Assembly (NCBI RefSeq): GCF_000717715.1
Contig: NZ_JOAI01000023.1
Location: 142,926 to 206,925 of the forward strand
Reading direction: 5' to 3'
DNA length: 64,000 bases
Source of the DNA: Streptomyces sp. NRRL B-24484
Lineage (GTDB): Bacteria > Actinomycetota > Actinomycetes > Streptomycetales > Streptomycetaceae
Shown here piece by piece: positions 1-9,397 of this stretch. The position numbers were made by a program, and so were the translations under genes. Under the pieces are notes generated by a model. It ran no database searches, had not been told where the DNA came from, and saw nothing but the letters and a program-made list of their open reading frames with translations. Numbering within the stretch: position 1 is the stretch's first letter; each line of letters starts with the position of its first letter.

Positions 1-736
1 GCGGCGTCGGAGGGCCGCTCTGCGAGGTCCAGGCGAAGCCCGTCCGGGTGGCCGGGTCGGGCATCAGGTCGACCACGACCAGCCGCGGCGGCGAGCCGTC
101 CAGGTAGCGCTGCGCCGCGAGGTCGCCGCCGACCAGGCCGGAGACGGCCTCCCGGGTGAGTGCGTACGGGCTGACCGAGCTGACCGTGCCGCGCAGCAGG
201 CCGAAGGCGCCGGCCGGGGCGGTGGAGACGGACAGGTCGACGTCCATGCCGGGGGCGAGCGCGGTGGCCCTGGCGGCCGGCACGAAGACCATGGCGACCA
301 TCCGGTCCTGCGCGGTGTCGGTGCGCTCCACCGAGGCGATCGGCGCGCCGGGCGCGACCACCTGGCCGTCCGTCACGGACAGGCCGACGACGTGGCCGCC
401 GAACGGGCTGGTCACCTCGCGGCTGTGCCCCTCGGCGTCCTCGATGCGCACCACCGTCTGGCCGAGCCGCAGCTGGTCGGCGGGCCGGGTCAGCACCGAG
501 CGGACCATCCCGGCGACCGGGCTCTGGATCAGCGCGGTGCCGCTCGGGCGGGTGAGCAGGCCGGGGGCGTCCACGGTGATCGGGATCCGCCCGGCGAAGG
601 TCCACAGCACCGCGGCGCTCATGGTGATCAGCACGACGAACAGCGCGACCCAGCCGCGCGGTGCCGCCAGCAGGGTCGGCGAGTCCAACTCGTCCGGCTC
701 CCGCATCCGCTGCAGGGCCTTGAAACGGAACTTCAC
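1..736 (-). CDS. NHLM-type HlyD-family secretion subunit (partial, 3' end outside window)
   Basis: Periplasmic-adaptor-type protein, expected to work with an ABC exporter that secretes the modified peptide of this cluster. About 245 residues are visible. The N-terminus (KFRFKALQRMREPDEL) is followed by one membrane helix at about residues 28-47, then a biotinyl-lipoyl-like segment with the typical wording 'SPVAGMV' and 'SPFGGHVVGLSVTDGQVVAPG'. The GTG start at 736 follows a G-rich ribosome site and lies 22 bases after the stop of the upstream dehydrogenase, so the two are probably translated together. The fit is best with the NHLM bacteriocin-system secretion protein family. The coding sequence runs off the left edge. 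The partner ATPase/permease is expected further left (inference). Confidence 0.8.
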   Translation of the reverse strand, partial: MKFRFKALQRMREPDELDSPTLLAAPRGWVALFVVLITMSAAVLWTFAGRIPITVDAPGLLTRPSGTALIQSPVAGMVRSVLTRPADQLRLGQTVVRIEDAEGHSREVTSPFGGHVVGLSVTDGQVVAPGAPIASVERTDTAQDRMVAMVFVPAARATALAPGMDVDLSVSTAPAGAFGLLRGTVSSVSPYALTREAVSGLVGGDLAAQRYLDGSPPRLVVVDLMPDPATRTGFAWTSQSGPPTP

Positions 737-758
737 CGGCCCGCCCCCCTCGTGTCCG

Positions 759-2267
759 TCATCTCTTGGTCTCTCTCCTGGGCACGCCGACGTCGGTGCG
801 GAGCGTGCCGGGCCTGCTGCCGAGGATCAGTTCGCCGACGGTGCCCTCGGTGAAGAAGTCGATGCCGCTCGCGGTCGCGAAGTCGCCGGCGTCGCCGCCG
901 CCGAGGCCGCAGACGGCGAGGTCCATGGCGGTGCCGACCAGGTAGAGCGTCTGGTAGAGCGCGCCCACGTGCTTGAGGATCAGCGGGTAGGCGACCGTCT
1001 CGTACTTCCACATCACCCGGCCGAAGCGGGCGGTGACCAGCAGCACCACCTGCGGGTCCGCCTTCATCAGGGCGGCCTCGCGGGCGTTGGCGACGAGTGC
1101 CGCGGTGGCCGGGCACGGCTCGGCGACCAGCTCCAGCTCGTGCCGGTCGGTGGCGTAGTGCCACAGCCCGGGCCGCAGCCCCGCGCAGTTGGTCACCAGC
1201 GGGTAGACCTCCAGCTCGTGGACGGCCCCGCCGCTCGGGTAGGGCCGGTCGGCGAGCTCCTGACCGTCCCCGCCGGTGAAGGTCTGCCGGCGGCGCATCG
1301 CCCGGTAGAGCAGCTCGCCGAGCCGGTCCGCGGTCAGCGGCGCCCCGTCGTCGTGCTCGCGGACGGACCGCCGCTCCTCCAGCACCTCGGTGAACGGCCG
1401 GTCCGCCCGGGCCACCGCCGCCAGGTCCGGCACGGCCAGGGCGACCTTCTCGCCGGGGAACGGCGGCGGCGAGGCCGGCTCGGGCCCGAACCGGTCGCCG
1501 AAGCGGTAGGTGCCGCCGTAGCCGGCCGAGGCGGTCGGCCGCCGGGTCCGGGTGTGGAAGGCGAGGTCGGCGGCGGCCCACTGGGCGAACCGCTGCTCGT
1601 CCGCCTCCGGCTCCTGCCCCGGCGCGCCGTAGGCCAGCAGCCCGGCCGCGGCGAAGAGCCGCAGGGTCTGCCGGACGGCCTCCAGCGGCAGTTCCCCGGG
1701 CAGCCGGGCGAGCCCGGCCGGGGTCGTCCAGTCGGCGAGCGCGGCCAGCAGCCCGGCGGCCCGCGGTCCGAGCTCGACGGCGAGCGGGCTGCCCGGCGAG
1801 CGGACCAGCAGCGCGCCGCCCTCGGGCGCCGCAGAGGCGAACCGGGAGAGCTTGACCCGCCCGGTCGGGTCCGGGGTCGGCCCGGGCTCGCACGCGCCGC
1901 GGCCGATCGGCCGCAGCCGGGCCAGCGGCTGCTCGCCGTCCTCCGCGGCCAGGTGCACCGCGTGCTCCAGCAGGCCGGCCAGGCCGAGCCGGCGGCGGGT
2001 CAGCTGCCAGCGCATCAGGCCGGCGTCGCCGTCCCGGCCGGCCACCAGGGCGGCCAGCTCCTCCTCCGTCCGCTCGCCGGCGGCCAGCGCGGCCACCGCC
2101 TCGCGGGCCCCGGCCAGCAGGTCGGGCAGGTCGAGGGCGCCCACCGGGGCGGTGAGCCGCAGACCGCGGGCGCCGGCCGGGGCGGCCGCGGCGTCGCGGC
2201 GCAGCCGCAGCCGGCGCACCGCGCGGGTGCCGACAGCCTGCCCGGCCGGGTCGAGAACTGTGGTCAT
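759..2267 (-). CDS. SagB/ThcOx-type azoline dehydrogenase (FMN nitroreductase fold)
   Basis: Expected to oxidise thiazolines/oxazolines made by the adjacent YcaO protein to thiazoles/oxazoles, using FMN. The protein has 502 residues. The first 230 or so are an N-terminal extension usual in SagB proteins. The nitroreductase domain begins near residue 290, with the FMN-binding 'LEERRSVRE' at 296-304 and 'PSGGAVHELEVY' near 345-357, and continues to a 'GLGGGDAGDF' segment near the C-terminus. The ATG start at 2267 lies 19 bases after the YcaO stop, so these genes form an operon. Single-copy SagB beside YcaO is the hallmark of TOMM clusters. Whether the enzyme is active cannot be told from sequence alone. 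Confidence 0.88.
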   Translation of the reverse strand: MTTVLDPAGQAVGTRAVRRLRLRRDAAAAPAGARGLRLTAPVGALDLPDLLAGAREAVAALAAGERTEEELAALVAGRDGDAGLMRWQLTRRRLGLAGLLEHAVHLAAEDGEQPLARLRPIGRGACEPGPTPDPTGRVKLSRFASAAPEGGALLVRSPGSPLAVELGPRAAGLLAALADWTTPAGLARLPGELPLEAVRQTLRLFAAAGLLAYGAPGQEPEADEQRFAQWAAADLAFHTRTRRPTASAGYGGTYRFGDRFGPEPASPPPFPGEKVALAVPDLAAVARADRPFTEVLEERRSVREHDDGAPLTADRLGELLYRAMRRRQTFTGGDGQELADRPYPSGGAVHELEVYPLVTNCAGLRPGLWHYATDRHELELVAEPCPATAALVANAREAALMKADPQVVLLVTARFGRVMWKYETVAYPLILKHVGALYQTLYLVGTAMDLAVCGLGGGDAGDFATASGIDFFTEGTVGELILGSRPGTLRTDVGVPRRETKR

Positions 2268-2286
2268 GGTGTGTGTCCCCCGCGGC

Positions 2287-4563
2287 CTAGAAGAAGACGT
2301 TCTTCGGGTTGAGCTGCTCCTCGGTGAGCGGGGCGGCGAGCGCGCCCTGCTGCACCGGCACGTCGTACAGCCGGCCCGGGGCGAGGCGGCGCCAGAAGTG
2401 CCGCATGCCGGGGGCGATCACCTTGACCACGCTGAGGTCGAGGTCGGGGCGGCTCTGGTCCAGCACGATGACCTCGATGCCGCGGGCGCGGGCCCGCTCC
2501 ACGCAGTCCCGGACGTGGTCGGCGAGGTCGTCGCCGGCCGGCGGGACGAAGTCGCCGAGGGCGGTGGGCCGCAGGCCCTCGCCGGGCAGCAGCCACGGCT
2601 CGGCGGCGACCGTCGCCGTCCGGCACCACTCCAGGGTCTCCAGGTCGTCGGTGCGGTAGAGGGTGGCCCCGTTCTCGTCCCGGCGGTCGACGAACGGCAG
2701 GAACTGGTTGACCTCGGTGAGTGCGCGGATCGCGGCGATCCGGGCGTCCGGGTGGGCGCCGAAGCCGACCATGACGTCCTCGACCTCGTGCCGGCGCCGG
2801 GAGATCGCCGCGAAGGTCGGCACCCCCAGGTCGGAGGTGATGTCGAGGACCCACAGGTCGCGGTCGACGGAGTCGTAGAAGGCGCGCATCGTCGCCACGT
2901 ACGGGTCGTTCAGCGAGTCCAGGTCGAACTCCGGCCGCGGCAGCCGGTTGTACCACCACAGGGCGACGGCGTCCCGCTCGACGACCTCGCAGAAGCCCTG
3001 CAGGATCGCCTCCTCCAGGGTGTTGCCGCTGGCGCAGCCGTTGGAGTCGCCGACGCAGTAGAAGTGCTCGGCGAGGTCCGGGTGGCCGTACCAGGCGTAG
3101 CCGGAGGGGATCAGCCGCTCGCTGTCGTGGGTGAGCGACCAGGCGCGCGACCAGTCGAGTTCGGCGTCGGCCGGGAAGGGGTCCGGCACCAGGTGCAGCC
3201 GGTGCGTCGGGACGGCGTTCCACTCGGCGCGGCCCGCGAACTGGGCCTCGGAGAAGAGCAGCAGGTCGTCCATGTGGACGGCCACCGCCGGGTCGAGGTC
3301 CCGGTAGGCGGCCCGGACGACCGGCTCCTCGCCGCGCCACACCGCCGAGTAGCGCTCGATGGCCTCGCAGACGGCGCTGACCTTGGCCTGGATCTCCGAG
3401 CGGCCCTTGCCGCCGCTCTGGCCGCGCATGTTGCGGCGCAGCAGGTCCATGTTGTCGTTCACCATGGCGAAGTTGTGGCCGGCGGTGAAGCTGTAGGTGA
3501 TGCCGTTGCCGGTGTCCTCGTGCGCGCCCAGCCGGGTGATCGCGCCGAACTGCGGGCTGATGTGGTGCTTCAGCCGGTCGTAGGTGAACTCCGGGGCCTG
3601 GATCCGGTACCCGCCGTCCGTGGTGTGCCGGGCCGGGCTCGGCGACAGCACCACCTTGGGGCTGCGCTCGGCGATCAGGCCCGGGTCGCCGCAGCTCGGG
3701 CACTGCGGCTGCCGGACGAGGACGTGCTCGGCGGTCTGCAGGGTCGCCAGGTCGAGGCTGACCATCCGGCCGTCCAGCGCGGCGGAACCGCCGGTGGCGA
3801 GGATCCGGCCGGCCTCGGCGGCGAGCAGCTGGCCGAGCAGGGCCGGCCCGGCGGGGATCGCCGAGCGCACCGGGTGCAGCGGGGCGGACTCGCCGCGCTT
3901 GCCGGCCAGGTACCGCTGGACCTGTCGGTTGCCGCTGATCCGCTGGGCGATGCAGGTCCAGCAGCCGGTGCTGCCGGGACGCAGCAGCGGGCCGAGCCAG
4001 GGGCTGGTGCCGGTCGGGCGGGCCAGCAGCCAGGGCCGGCCGTCGGCGAGCCGGGCGGTGTTGATCCGGCCGAGCGCCGGGTCGAGGTAGTCGTCGGTGA
4101 GGGCGACGACCAGGGCGTCCGCGCCGGCGGCGACCGCCTCGTCCTCGCCGGCGGCCCGGGCGCGCAGGCCGGTCGCGGCGAGCGCGTCCACCACAGGAGC
4201 CGGGTCGGTGGCGCCGAACGCCACCACCAGCAGCTCGGTGGCCGCGGCGGCGGCGAGCACCGCGGCCGGGTCGACGCCCTGCGCGTCCCAGTGCGCCAGC
4301 ACCTCCTCCGGCAGGTCGGGGCGGCCCTCGGCGAGGTGCCCGGCGGCCTCGTAGCGGCGCAGCGCGGTCAGCGCCTGGCCCAGCGGCACCGCGGCGCCGA
4401 GCTCCCCGAGGATCTCGGCGACGGTGCGCCGGCCGTCCAGCAGCGGCAGCAGCCGTACCGCGGCCGCGCCCGGAACGATGTAGTCCTGGCCGTCGCCGAT
4501 CAGGAAGACCTTGCCGTCCACCACGTCGCTCAGAAAATGCGCCTTGAGCCGCGGACGCTCCAT
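2287..4563 (-). CDS. TOMM cyclodehydratase: fused leader-binding/E1-like protein and YcaO
   Basis: Catalyses ATP-dependent cyclodehydration of Cys/Ser/Thr in a precursor peptide. From the ATG at 4563 it has 758 residues. The N-terminal part (about 1-300) is the leader-peptide-binding/ocin-ThiF-like half, with a zinc tetracysteine formed by CWTC (Cys201, Cys204) and CPSC (Cys288, Cys291). The YcaO half starts near 320 and shows 'SEIQAKVSAVCEAIERYS' (389-406) and 'EEAILQGFCEVVERDA', the ATP-binding helices. The C-terminus is NPKNVFF rather than the proline-rich PxPxP tail common in the family. A start at 4563 places the GGGGG ribosome site about six bases away; an ATG at 4569 is the alternative. 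It is the first gene of a leftward operon. Confidence 0.9.
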   Translation of the reverse strand: MERPRLKAHFLSDVVDGKVFLIGDGQDYIVPGAAAVRLLPLLDGRRTVAEILGELGAAVPLGQALTALRRYEAAGHLAEGRPDLPEEVLAHWDAQGVDPAAVLAAAAATELLVVAFGATDPAPVVDALAATGLRARAAGEDEAVAAGADALVVALTDDYLDPALGRINTARLADGRPWLLARPTGTSPWLGPLLRPGSTGCWTCIAQRISGNRQVQRYLAGKRGESAPLHPVRSAIPAGPALLGQLLAAEAGRILATGGSAALDGRMVSLDLATLQTAEHVLVRQPQCPSCGDPGLIAERSPKVVLSPSPARHTTDGGYRIQAPEFTYDRLKHHISPQFGAITRLGAHEDTGNGITYSFTAGHNFAMVNDNMDLLRRNMRGQSGGKGRSEIQAKVSAVCEAIERYSAVWRGEEPVVRAAYRDLDPAVAVHMDDLLLFSEAQFAGRAEWNAVPTHRLHLVPDPFPADAELDWSRAWSLTHDSERLIPSGYAWYGHPDLAEHFYCVGDSNGCASGNTLEEAILQGFCEVVERDAVALWWYNRLPRPEFDLDSLNDPYVATMRAFYDSVDRDLWVLDITSDLGVPTFAAISRRRHEVEDVMVGFGAHPDARIAAIRALTEVNQFLPFVDRRDENGATLYRTDDLETLEWCRTATVAAEPWLLPGEGLRPTALGDFVPPAGDDLADHVRDCVERARARGIEVIVLDQSRPDLDLSVVKVIAPGMRHFWRRLAPGRLYDVPVQQGALAAPLTEEQLNPKNVFF

Positions 4564-4842
4564 GTGCATCCCCCGTTTTCCCGTGAGTGCCGGCCGCCGC
4601 ACATTGCCGGGGCGACCCTGCCGGTTCATTCGAACATGTCGTCAAAACGGCTGTACATACTGCAAATTCGTGTCCGGTACGGAATTACGCATCGCCGTCG
4701 ATTGCGTATTGCTTTCCGGCAGTACGTAGCCGTGTACGTATGCCGCCGCCCGCGTTGACAGCCCCTCGGGCGCGGGGATACTGGTGTGCTTGCGGACCAC
4801 CGGCCCGGCCCGGGCGGGGGGCCGCGGCGTACGGGGGGACGC
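4564..4842. promoter_or_regulatory. Divergent promoter region of the TOMM operon and LAL regulator
   Basis: This 279-base gap is visibly more AT-rich than its surroundings between about 4625 and 4745. It carries GTACGTA twice (4722-4728 and 4734-4740), a 12-base repeat period. A related GGTACGTAAT sits before the carbamoyltransferase gene near 11077. Both flanking genes start from this gap in opposite directions, so it must hold both promoters. The repeat may be an operator, perhaps for the adjacent regulator (inference). Confidence 0.5.
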
Positions 4843-7398
4843 ATGTCGGCGGGGAGTCTGCTGCACCGGGAACGCGAACTGGCCGATCTGGCGCAGGCCG
4901 TGGCGCAGGCGGGGGCCGGCAGTCCGGCCGTGGTGCTGATCCGCGGCCCGCGCGGCATCGGCAAGACCGCGCTGCTGCGCGCGGCCCTCGCCCGGGTGCC
5001 CGGCGAGGCGGTCGTACTGCGGGCCCGCTGCCACGACAACGAGCGCGATTTCCCGTACGGCGTCGTCCGTCAGCTTTTTGACCCGTTCATGTCGGGATCG
5101 GGTGTCGTGCCGCAGCCGGAATTCGCCGCGGAATCCCCCGGCGGAATCCTCGCCGGAGCCCTTCCGGACACCGCGGACGCCGGTGCCGCCGACGGATCCG
5201 ACGCATCCGGCGGCGGGGGGGCCGGAAACGGCCGGCGGCAGGTGCTCGACAGCCTTTTCCACGCCGCCAGGTCGCTCACCAGCCGCACCCCGGTCGTCAT
5301 GGCCATCGACGACCTGCACCTCGCCGACGACGCCTCCCGGCAGTGGTTCTCCTACCTCGCCCGGCGCCTCGACGGCCTCCCCGTCGCCCTCCTCGCCACC
5401 ACCGCCGACGAGGCGGCCGACCCGCTCACCGCCGAACTCGGCGTCCTCGGCCACGCCCGGACGGTCGCCCCCGGACCGCTCTGCGACAGCTGCACCGCCG
5501 AACGGCTCGCCGAGGAGTTCGCCGGCCCGGTCGACCCCGAGCTCGCCGCCGTCTGCCACGACCTGTCCCGCGGCAACCCGCTGGTGCTCGGCGAACTGAC
5601 CGCCCGCCTGCTCGCCGACCGGACCTCCCCCGGCTCGCCCGACTTCGACGCCGTCCTGCGCACCGGCGCCGCCACCCTCGCCGACACCACCCTCAGCTGG
5701 CTTCGCGGCACCCACCCGCGGGCGATGGAACTGCTCACCGGCCTCGCCGTACTCGGCCCCGGCGCCGACCTGGCCACCGCCGCCCTGCTCATGGGCCAGG
5801 GCGACCTGCTCGCCGACGAGGCCCGCGAGGCCCTGCGCCGCACCGACCTGGTCGACCCGGGCCCGCCGGAGGGCTTCCGGCACGAGATCGTCCGCACCGC
5901 GGTGCTGGCCCGCACCGACCCGGTCGCCCTGGTCGCCCTCCACCAGCGGGCGGCCGCGCTGCTGGTACGGCTCGGTGCGCCCGCCGTCCGCACCGCCGAG
6001 CACCTGATGTCCTCCGGTGCCACCGGCCTGGACTGGGCGCTGCCGGTGCTCCGCACCGCCGCCCGGGAGGCCGCCGCGGCCGGCCACTGGGACGACGCCG
6101 CCCGCTACCTGCAGCGCGCCCTCGCCGAGGCCCGCGAGGAGGACCTCGTCCGCGCCCTCACCGGCCAGCTCGGCACCGTCGAACTCCACCGGGACGTCGC
6201 CGCCGGCGCCCGCTACGCAGCAGGCCTCGGCGCGGTCGCCCCGGCCGCCGAGCGCGCCGCCCTGCTCGCCCCCTTCGCCAACCCGCTGCTCGCCCTCGGA
6301 CCGGCCGGCGCCGACATCCCGTTCGCGGAGACCGCGGCCGCCCTCGCCGCCACGGGCGAGCACGCACCCGAACTGCCCGTGCTCACCGCACAGGCCCTGC
6401 TCGCCGGCCGGCACGCCGCCCTGCGGCCCGCCGTCGAGGCCCTGCGCGCCGGCGGCAGCGAAGCGGACCGCACGGCACTCACTGCTGCACTGGCCGCGGC
6501 CACCGCCGCCGGCGGCCGCGCACCCCGGCGGGCCGTCCGGCTCGCCGCCCGCGCGGTGCGCGGCACCTCGCCCGCCGAGGCCGGGGTCGCCGTGCTCGGC
6601 GCCGCCATGGCCTTCGCCTGGAGCGGCCGCCTGGACGAGGCCGCCGCCTGGGCCGGCCGGGTGGTCCGCTCCGCCCAGCGCTGGAACCACCACGGCGAGG
6701 CCGCCCTCGCCCTGCTCGCCCGCTCCGACATCGCCCACCGGCAGGGCCACCTCGACGCGGCGCTCTCCGACGCCGAACGCGCCGAACAGCTCGCCGTCCG
6801 GGTCCGCGCCGACGAACTCGCCTGCGCCGCACGGGCCCTGAAGGTCCGCGCCCAACTGCGCCGGGGCGGCCGGGCCGACCCGGCCGCACTCACCGCGACC
6901 GCCCTGCCCGCCGACGCCCACCCGCTGGTCCGCGCCGTCGTGCTGGAGGCCCGCGGACTCGCCGCGGCCGCCCACGGCGACCACGCCGAGGCGCTGCGGC
7001 TCTTCCTCGAATGCGGACACCAGCTGGCCGCCCGCGGCATCGCCAACCCGGCCTGCGTGCCGTGGCGCAGCCACGCCGCCCAGGCCTACCAGGCGCTCGG
7101 CGAGCACGCCGCCGCCCGGACCATCGCCGCCGACCCGCTGCCTGGGGCGGACGCCCGGCCGCCGCGGCCCGCGGACGGCCGCGGCCCGGCCATCGGCACC
7201 CGCGACGCCGGACCGGTCCGGCTGACGCCGAGCGAGCGCCGGGTCACCGAGCTCGTCCTGCAGGGCCTCAGCAACCTGGAGGTCGCGGAGCGCCTCTGCC
7301 TCAGCAAGCGGACGGTCGACACCCACCTCGGCCGCATCTACCGCAAGCTCGCCATCAAGGGCCGCCCCGAACTCGCCGCCGCCGTCAAGGCCCTCTGA
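4843..7398 (+). CDS. LAL-type LuxR-family ATP-binding transcriptional regulator
   Basis: Probable pathway activator of the divergent TOMM operon. It has 851 residues. The Walker A motif GPRGIGKT is at 34-41, and a Walker B-like 'VVMAIDDLHLAD' sits near 150. A long helical, TPR-like middle follows, and a C-terminal LuxR helix-turn-helix ('LTPSERRVTELVLQGLSNLEVAERL...TVDTHLGRIYRKL') occupies the last 60 residues. This architecture is the large ATP-binding LuxR (LAL/MalT-like) family. The ATG at 4843 follows a GGGGGG ribosome site; a longer reading from 4786 has no better support. An insert rich in Gly, Ala and Asp near residues 90-130 interrupts the ATPase domain. It ends convergent with the VOC gene. 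Confidence 0.88.
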   Translation: MSAGSLLHRERELADLAQAVAQAGAGSPAVVLIRGPRGIGKTALLRAALARVPGEAVVLRARCHDNERDFPYGVVRQLFDPFMSGSGVVPQPEFAAESPGGILAGALPDTADAGAADGSDASGGGGAGNGRRQVLDSLFHAARSLTSRTPVVMAIDDLHLADDASRQWFSYLARRLDGLPVALLATTADEAADPLTAELGVLGHARTVAPGPLCDSCTAERLAEEFAGPVDPELAAVCHDLSRGNPLVLGELTARLLADRTSPGSPDFDAVLRTGAATLADTTLSWLRGTHPRAMELLTGLAVLGPGADLATAALLMGQGDLLADEAREALRRTDLVDPGPPEGFRHEIVRTAVLARTDPVALVALHQRAAALLVRLGAPAVRTAEHLMSSGATGLDWALPVLRTAAREAAAAGHWDDAARYLQRALAEAREEDLVRALTGQLGTVELHRDVAAGARYAAGLGAVAPAAERAALLAPFANPLLALGPAGADIPFAETAAALAATGEHAPELPVLTAQALLAGRHAALRPAVEALRAGGSEADRTALTAALAAATAAGGRAPRRAVRLAARAVRGTSPAEAGVAVLGAAMAFAWSGRLDEAAAWAGRVVRSAQRWNHHGEAALALLARSDIAHRQGHLDAALSDAERAEQLAVRVRADELACAARALKVRAQLRRGGRADPAALTATALPADAHPLVRAVVLEARGLAAAAHGDHAEALRLFLECGHQLAARGIANPACVPWRSHAAQAYQALGEHAAARTIAADPLPGADARPPRPADGRGPAIGTRDAGPVRLTPSERRVTELVLQGLSNLEVAERLCLSKRTVDTHLGRIYRKLAIKGRPELAAAVKAL

Positions 7399-7456
7399 CC
7401 CGGCCAGGCCAGGGGCTCGGGGACCTGCGCACTCACCGCCGTGGGCGGCCAAAGCC

Positions 7457-7471
7457 GGGGCGTGCCGCCCC
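7457..7471. terminator. Small hairpin between convergent genes
   Basis: A perfect 6-bp GGGGCG/CGCCCC stem with a 3-base loop lies in the 95-base gap between the LAL regulator (rightward) and the VOC gene (leftward). It could end transcription from both sides. There is no T-run, as is usual in this GC content. Confidence 0.4.
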
Positions 7472-7493
7472 TGGTGGTGCCGCCTGCCGTTCC

Positions 7494-8213
7494 CTATGCC
7501 TGGACCAGGCCGAACTCCGCGCCCCACGGGTCGCGGAGGAGCACCGCTTCGCCGGGCCGTCCGTCCGCCGGCCGCACGGGTTCGGCGCCGAGGCGTTCGG
7601 CCAGCCGGGCGGTGTCGGCGGGCTCGGCGGTGCCGAAGTGGGGCAGCCAGAGCGGGCGGCCGTGGTCGCCCTCGGTCAGCCGGGCGACCGGGGCGCCGTC
7701 GAGCTGCAGTTCCTCCTCGCCGGGTGTCGTCCGGTGGCCGAAGAGGTCGGCGTAGAAGGCGGCGGCCCGGGTGGCGTCCGGTACCCGCAGCTCGTGCCCG
7801 CACACGGCACCCGGCTCGTCCGCGATCACCACGCCCTCGGCCCGGTGGCCCTCCCAGAAGCCCACGGCGGCGCCGGTCGGGTCGACGGCGAGGAAGAGCC
7901 GGCCGTTGTCGCCGGCGGGCACGGGCGGCATGACGACCCGGCCGCCGGCCAGGCCGACCAGTGCGCAGGTGTGCTCGGCGTCCTTGGTGGCCAGGTAGGT
8001 GTTCCAGGCGGCGCGCGGCGGCATCCCGGCCGGTGCGGCGCCGAAGCCGCCGACGATCTCGCCGCGCAGTACGGCGAGCTGGTAGCCGGGGGTCTCGGGG
8101 ACGTACTCCCAGCCGAAGAGCTCGGCGTAGAAGGACTGGCTCCCCGTCAGGTCCGGAGTGATGCAGTCAGTCCAGCACGGCGTGCCGGGGGAATAGCTGG
8201 TGCGTCGAGGCAT
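7494..8213 (-). CDS. VOC-superfamily (glyoxalase/bleomycin-resistance fold) protein
   Basis: A 239-residue protein with two VOC half-domains: 'GTPCWTDCITPDLTGSQSFYAELFGWEY' at the N-terminus and 'VPDATRAAAFYADLFGH' from about residue 145. This family includes metal-dependent lyases, dioxygenases and drug-binding resistance proteins; the substrate here is unknown. The ATG at 8213 has AAGGA six bases upstream. The start lies inside the end of the preceding gene (67-base overlap), pointing to translational coupling in a four-gene leftward operon. A paralogue with the same opening (PGTPCWxD) is encoded at 13318-14091, so the cluster is bracketed by two related VOC genes. A self-protection role is possible but unproven. 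Confidence 0.8.
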   Translation of the reverse strand: MPRRTSYSPGTPCWTDCITPDLTGSQSFYAELFGWEYVPETPGYQLAVLRGEIVGGFGAAPAGMPPRAAWNTYLATKDAEHTCALVGLAGGRVVMPPVPAGDNGRLFLAVDPTGAAVGFWEGHRAEGVVIADEPGAVCGHELRVPDATRAAAFYADLFGHRTTPGEEELQLDGAPVARLTEGDHGRPLWLPHFGTAEPADTARLAERLGAEPVRPADGRPGEAVLLRDPWGAEFGLVQA

Positions 8214-9025
8214 GGTTCGTCCTTCTGGGTCAGTCCCTGATCGATCAGTCCGGCCGCCTCCTCGGCGCCGCTCACGCCCGGCAGTTCCAGGCGGTGGGCG
8301 GGCAGGTCGGCCGGGAGTCCGGCCGTTCCCGGGGGCCAGGCGGGTGCGGTGCCGCGCCACGGGGTCAGCCGGACCCCTTCGTCGGTGCCGCGGCAGAGCC
8401 GGACGAGGGTCGGCGGGGCGGGTCTGGCCCGCACCGGGACGACCGGTCCGAGGCATTCGGGCCGGACCAGCAGGATCTCGGCGCCGGTGGGCGAGGTGAC
8501 GGTACGCCAGAGCCCGTCGGGCAGGCCGGCGCCGCGCAGCCAGCCGGCGGGTCTTCCGCGCACCTCCAGGGGTGTCAGGTAGGGCAGCACCTGGCCGGTG
8601 CGGCGGTCCACCACCAGCAGTCGGCCGGAGACGAACTCCCAGGAGCGGTGCGCGAGGGCGGCCGCCACGTTGGCCTGCTCGGCGTAGGGGCCGCCGAGCA
8701 GGGCGACGGTGGTGGCGCCCCGGGCGAGCACCACGGCCTGCACCAGGTGGAAGCGGTCCGCCAGCACCGCGAACGGCGGCAGCGGCGGCGGCACGTTGCC
8801 CCAGCCGCGGAAGGCCCGCCGGAGCAGGGGTGTGCCGTCGCCCCGCCGGACGAGGAATTCGCCGGTGCCGGCCGTACCGCCGAACTCGACCCGCAGGTGG
8901 TCGGGGGCGGGCGGCCGGCGGACGGTGTGCGGACCGAAGTGGAAGGCGACCGCGTCCCGGTCGGCGCCGTCGACGACGACGTCGATGCCGAAGAAATTCA
9001 GCACGATCGGCTCGATAACCGTCAC
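8147..9025 (-). CDS. Unrecognised protein, possibly HPr-kinase-like with a decayed P-loop
   Basis: A 292-residue soluble protein. The middle part ('VVLARGATTVALLGGPYAEQANVAAALAHRSWEFVSGRLLVVD') aligns by eye with the P-loop region of HPr-kinase-like proteins seen in RiPP clusters. Where GxxGxGKST would be, it reads GGPYAEQAN, so nucleotide binding is doubtful. The GTG start at 9025 has AGGAG five bases upstream; an in-frame ATG at 9052 lacks such a site. It is the third gene of a leftward operon that starts at 9640, and its tail overlaps the VOC gene by 67 bases. The function is unknown, and the HprK resemblance is a weak inference. Confidence 0.65.
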   Translation of the reverse strand: MTVIEPIVLNFFGIDVVVDGADRDAVAFHFGPHTVRRPPAPDHLRVEFGGTAGTGEFLVRRGDGTPLLRRAFRGWGNVPPPLPPFAVLADRFHLVQAVVLARGATTVALLGGPYAEQANVAAALAHRSWEFVSGRLLVVDRRTGQVLPYLTPLEVRGRPAGWLRGAGLPDGLWRTVTSPTGAEILLVRPECLGPVVPVRARPAPPTLVRLCRGTDEGVRLTPWRGTAPAWPPGTAGLPADLPAHRLELPGVSGAEEAAGLIDQGLTQKDEPCLDAPAIPPARRAGLTASLRT

Positions 9026-9095
9026 AGCATCTCCTGGCGGATCGTTGCGCACACCGACGGTCGGCCGGTCGGCACAGCGGGGCGACGGGGTGGTC

Positions 9096-9365
9096 TCACC
9101 CGTCCTGGCAGAGATTCCAGCGGCCGAGTTCGGCCGCGGCGCGCAGTGCGCGCCGGCAGAGGTCGGTGCCGGCCGCGTCGGCGGCGCAGGGGCTGGTGCC
9201 CGTGTAGAAGAGCACCACGTCGGTCCGGCCCGGACGGGGGAGGACGGTCAGGTGCTCCAGACCGCTGTGCTCCTCGGCGGCGGCCCGGAGCAGTGCGGCG
9301 AGCAGGGCGGCGTCGAGGACGCCGCCGGAGGCCGGCCCGACCAGGGTGGCGGTGGCCATGTGCAC
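9096..9365 (-). CDS. Hypothetical 89-residue protein
   Basis: I do not recognise this protein. It is a short, largely helical Ala/Leu-rich polypeptide with 'VLPRPGRTDVVLFYTGTSPCAADAAGTDLCRRALRAAAELGRWNLCQDG' features: three cysteines in the C-terminal half and no signal peptide. The GTG at 9365 is preferred because GGAGG lies ten bases upstream; the ATG at 9359 would put it 16 bases away. It sits 32 bases after the small secreted protein gene and 70 bases before the HprK-like gene on the same strand, so it belongs to the same operon. Confidence 0.6.
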   Translation of the reverse strand: MHMATATLVGPASGGVLDAALLAALLRAAAEEHSGLEHLTVLPRPGRTDVVLFYTGTSPCAADAAGTDLCRRALRAAAELGRWNLCQDG

Positions 9366-9397
9366 GTTCGTTCGGCCTCCGGCCGGTTGACGGTGGA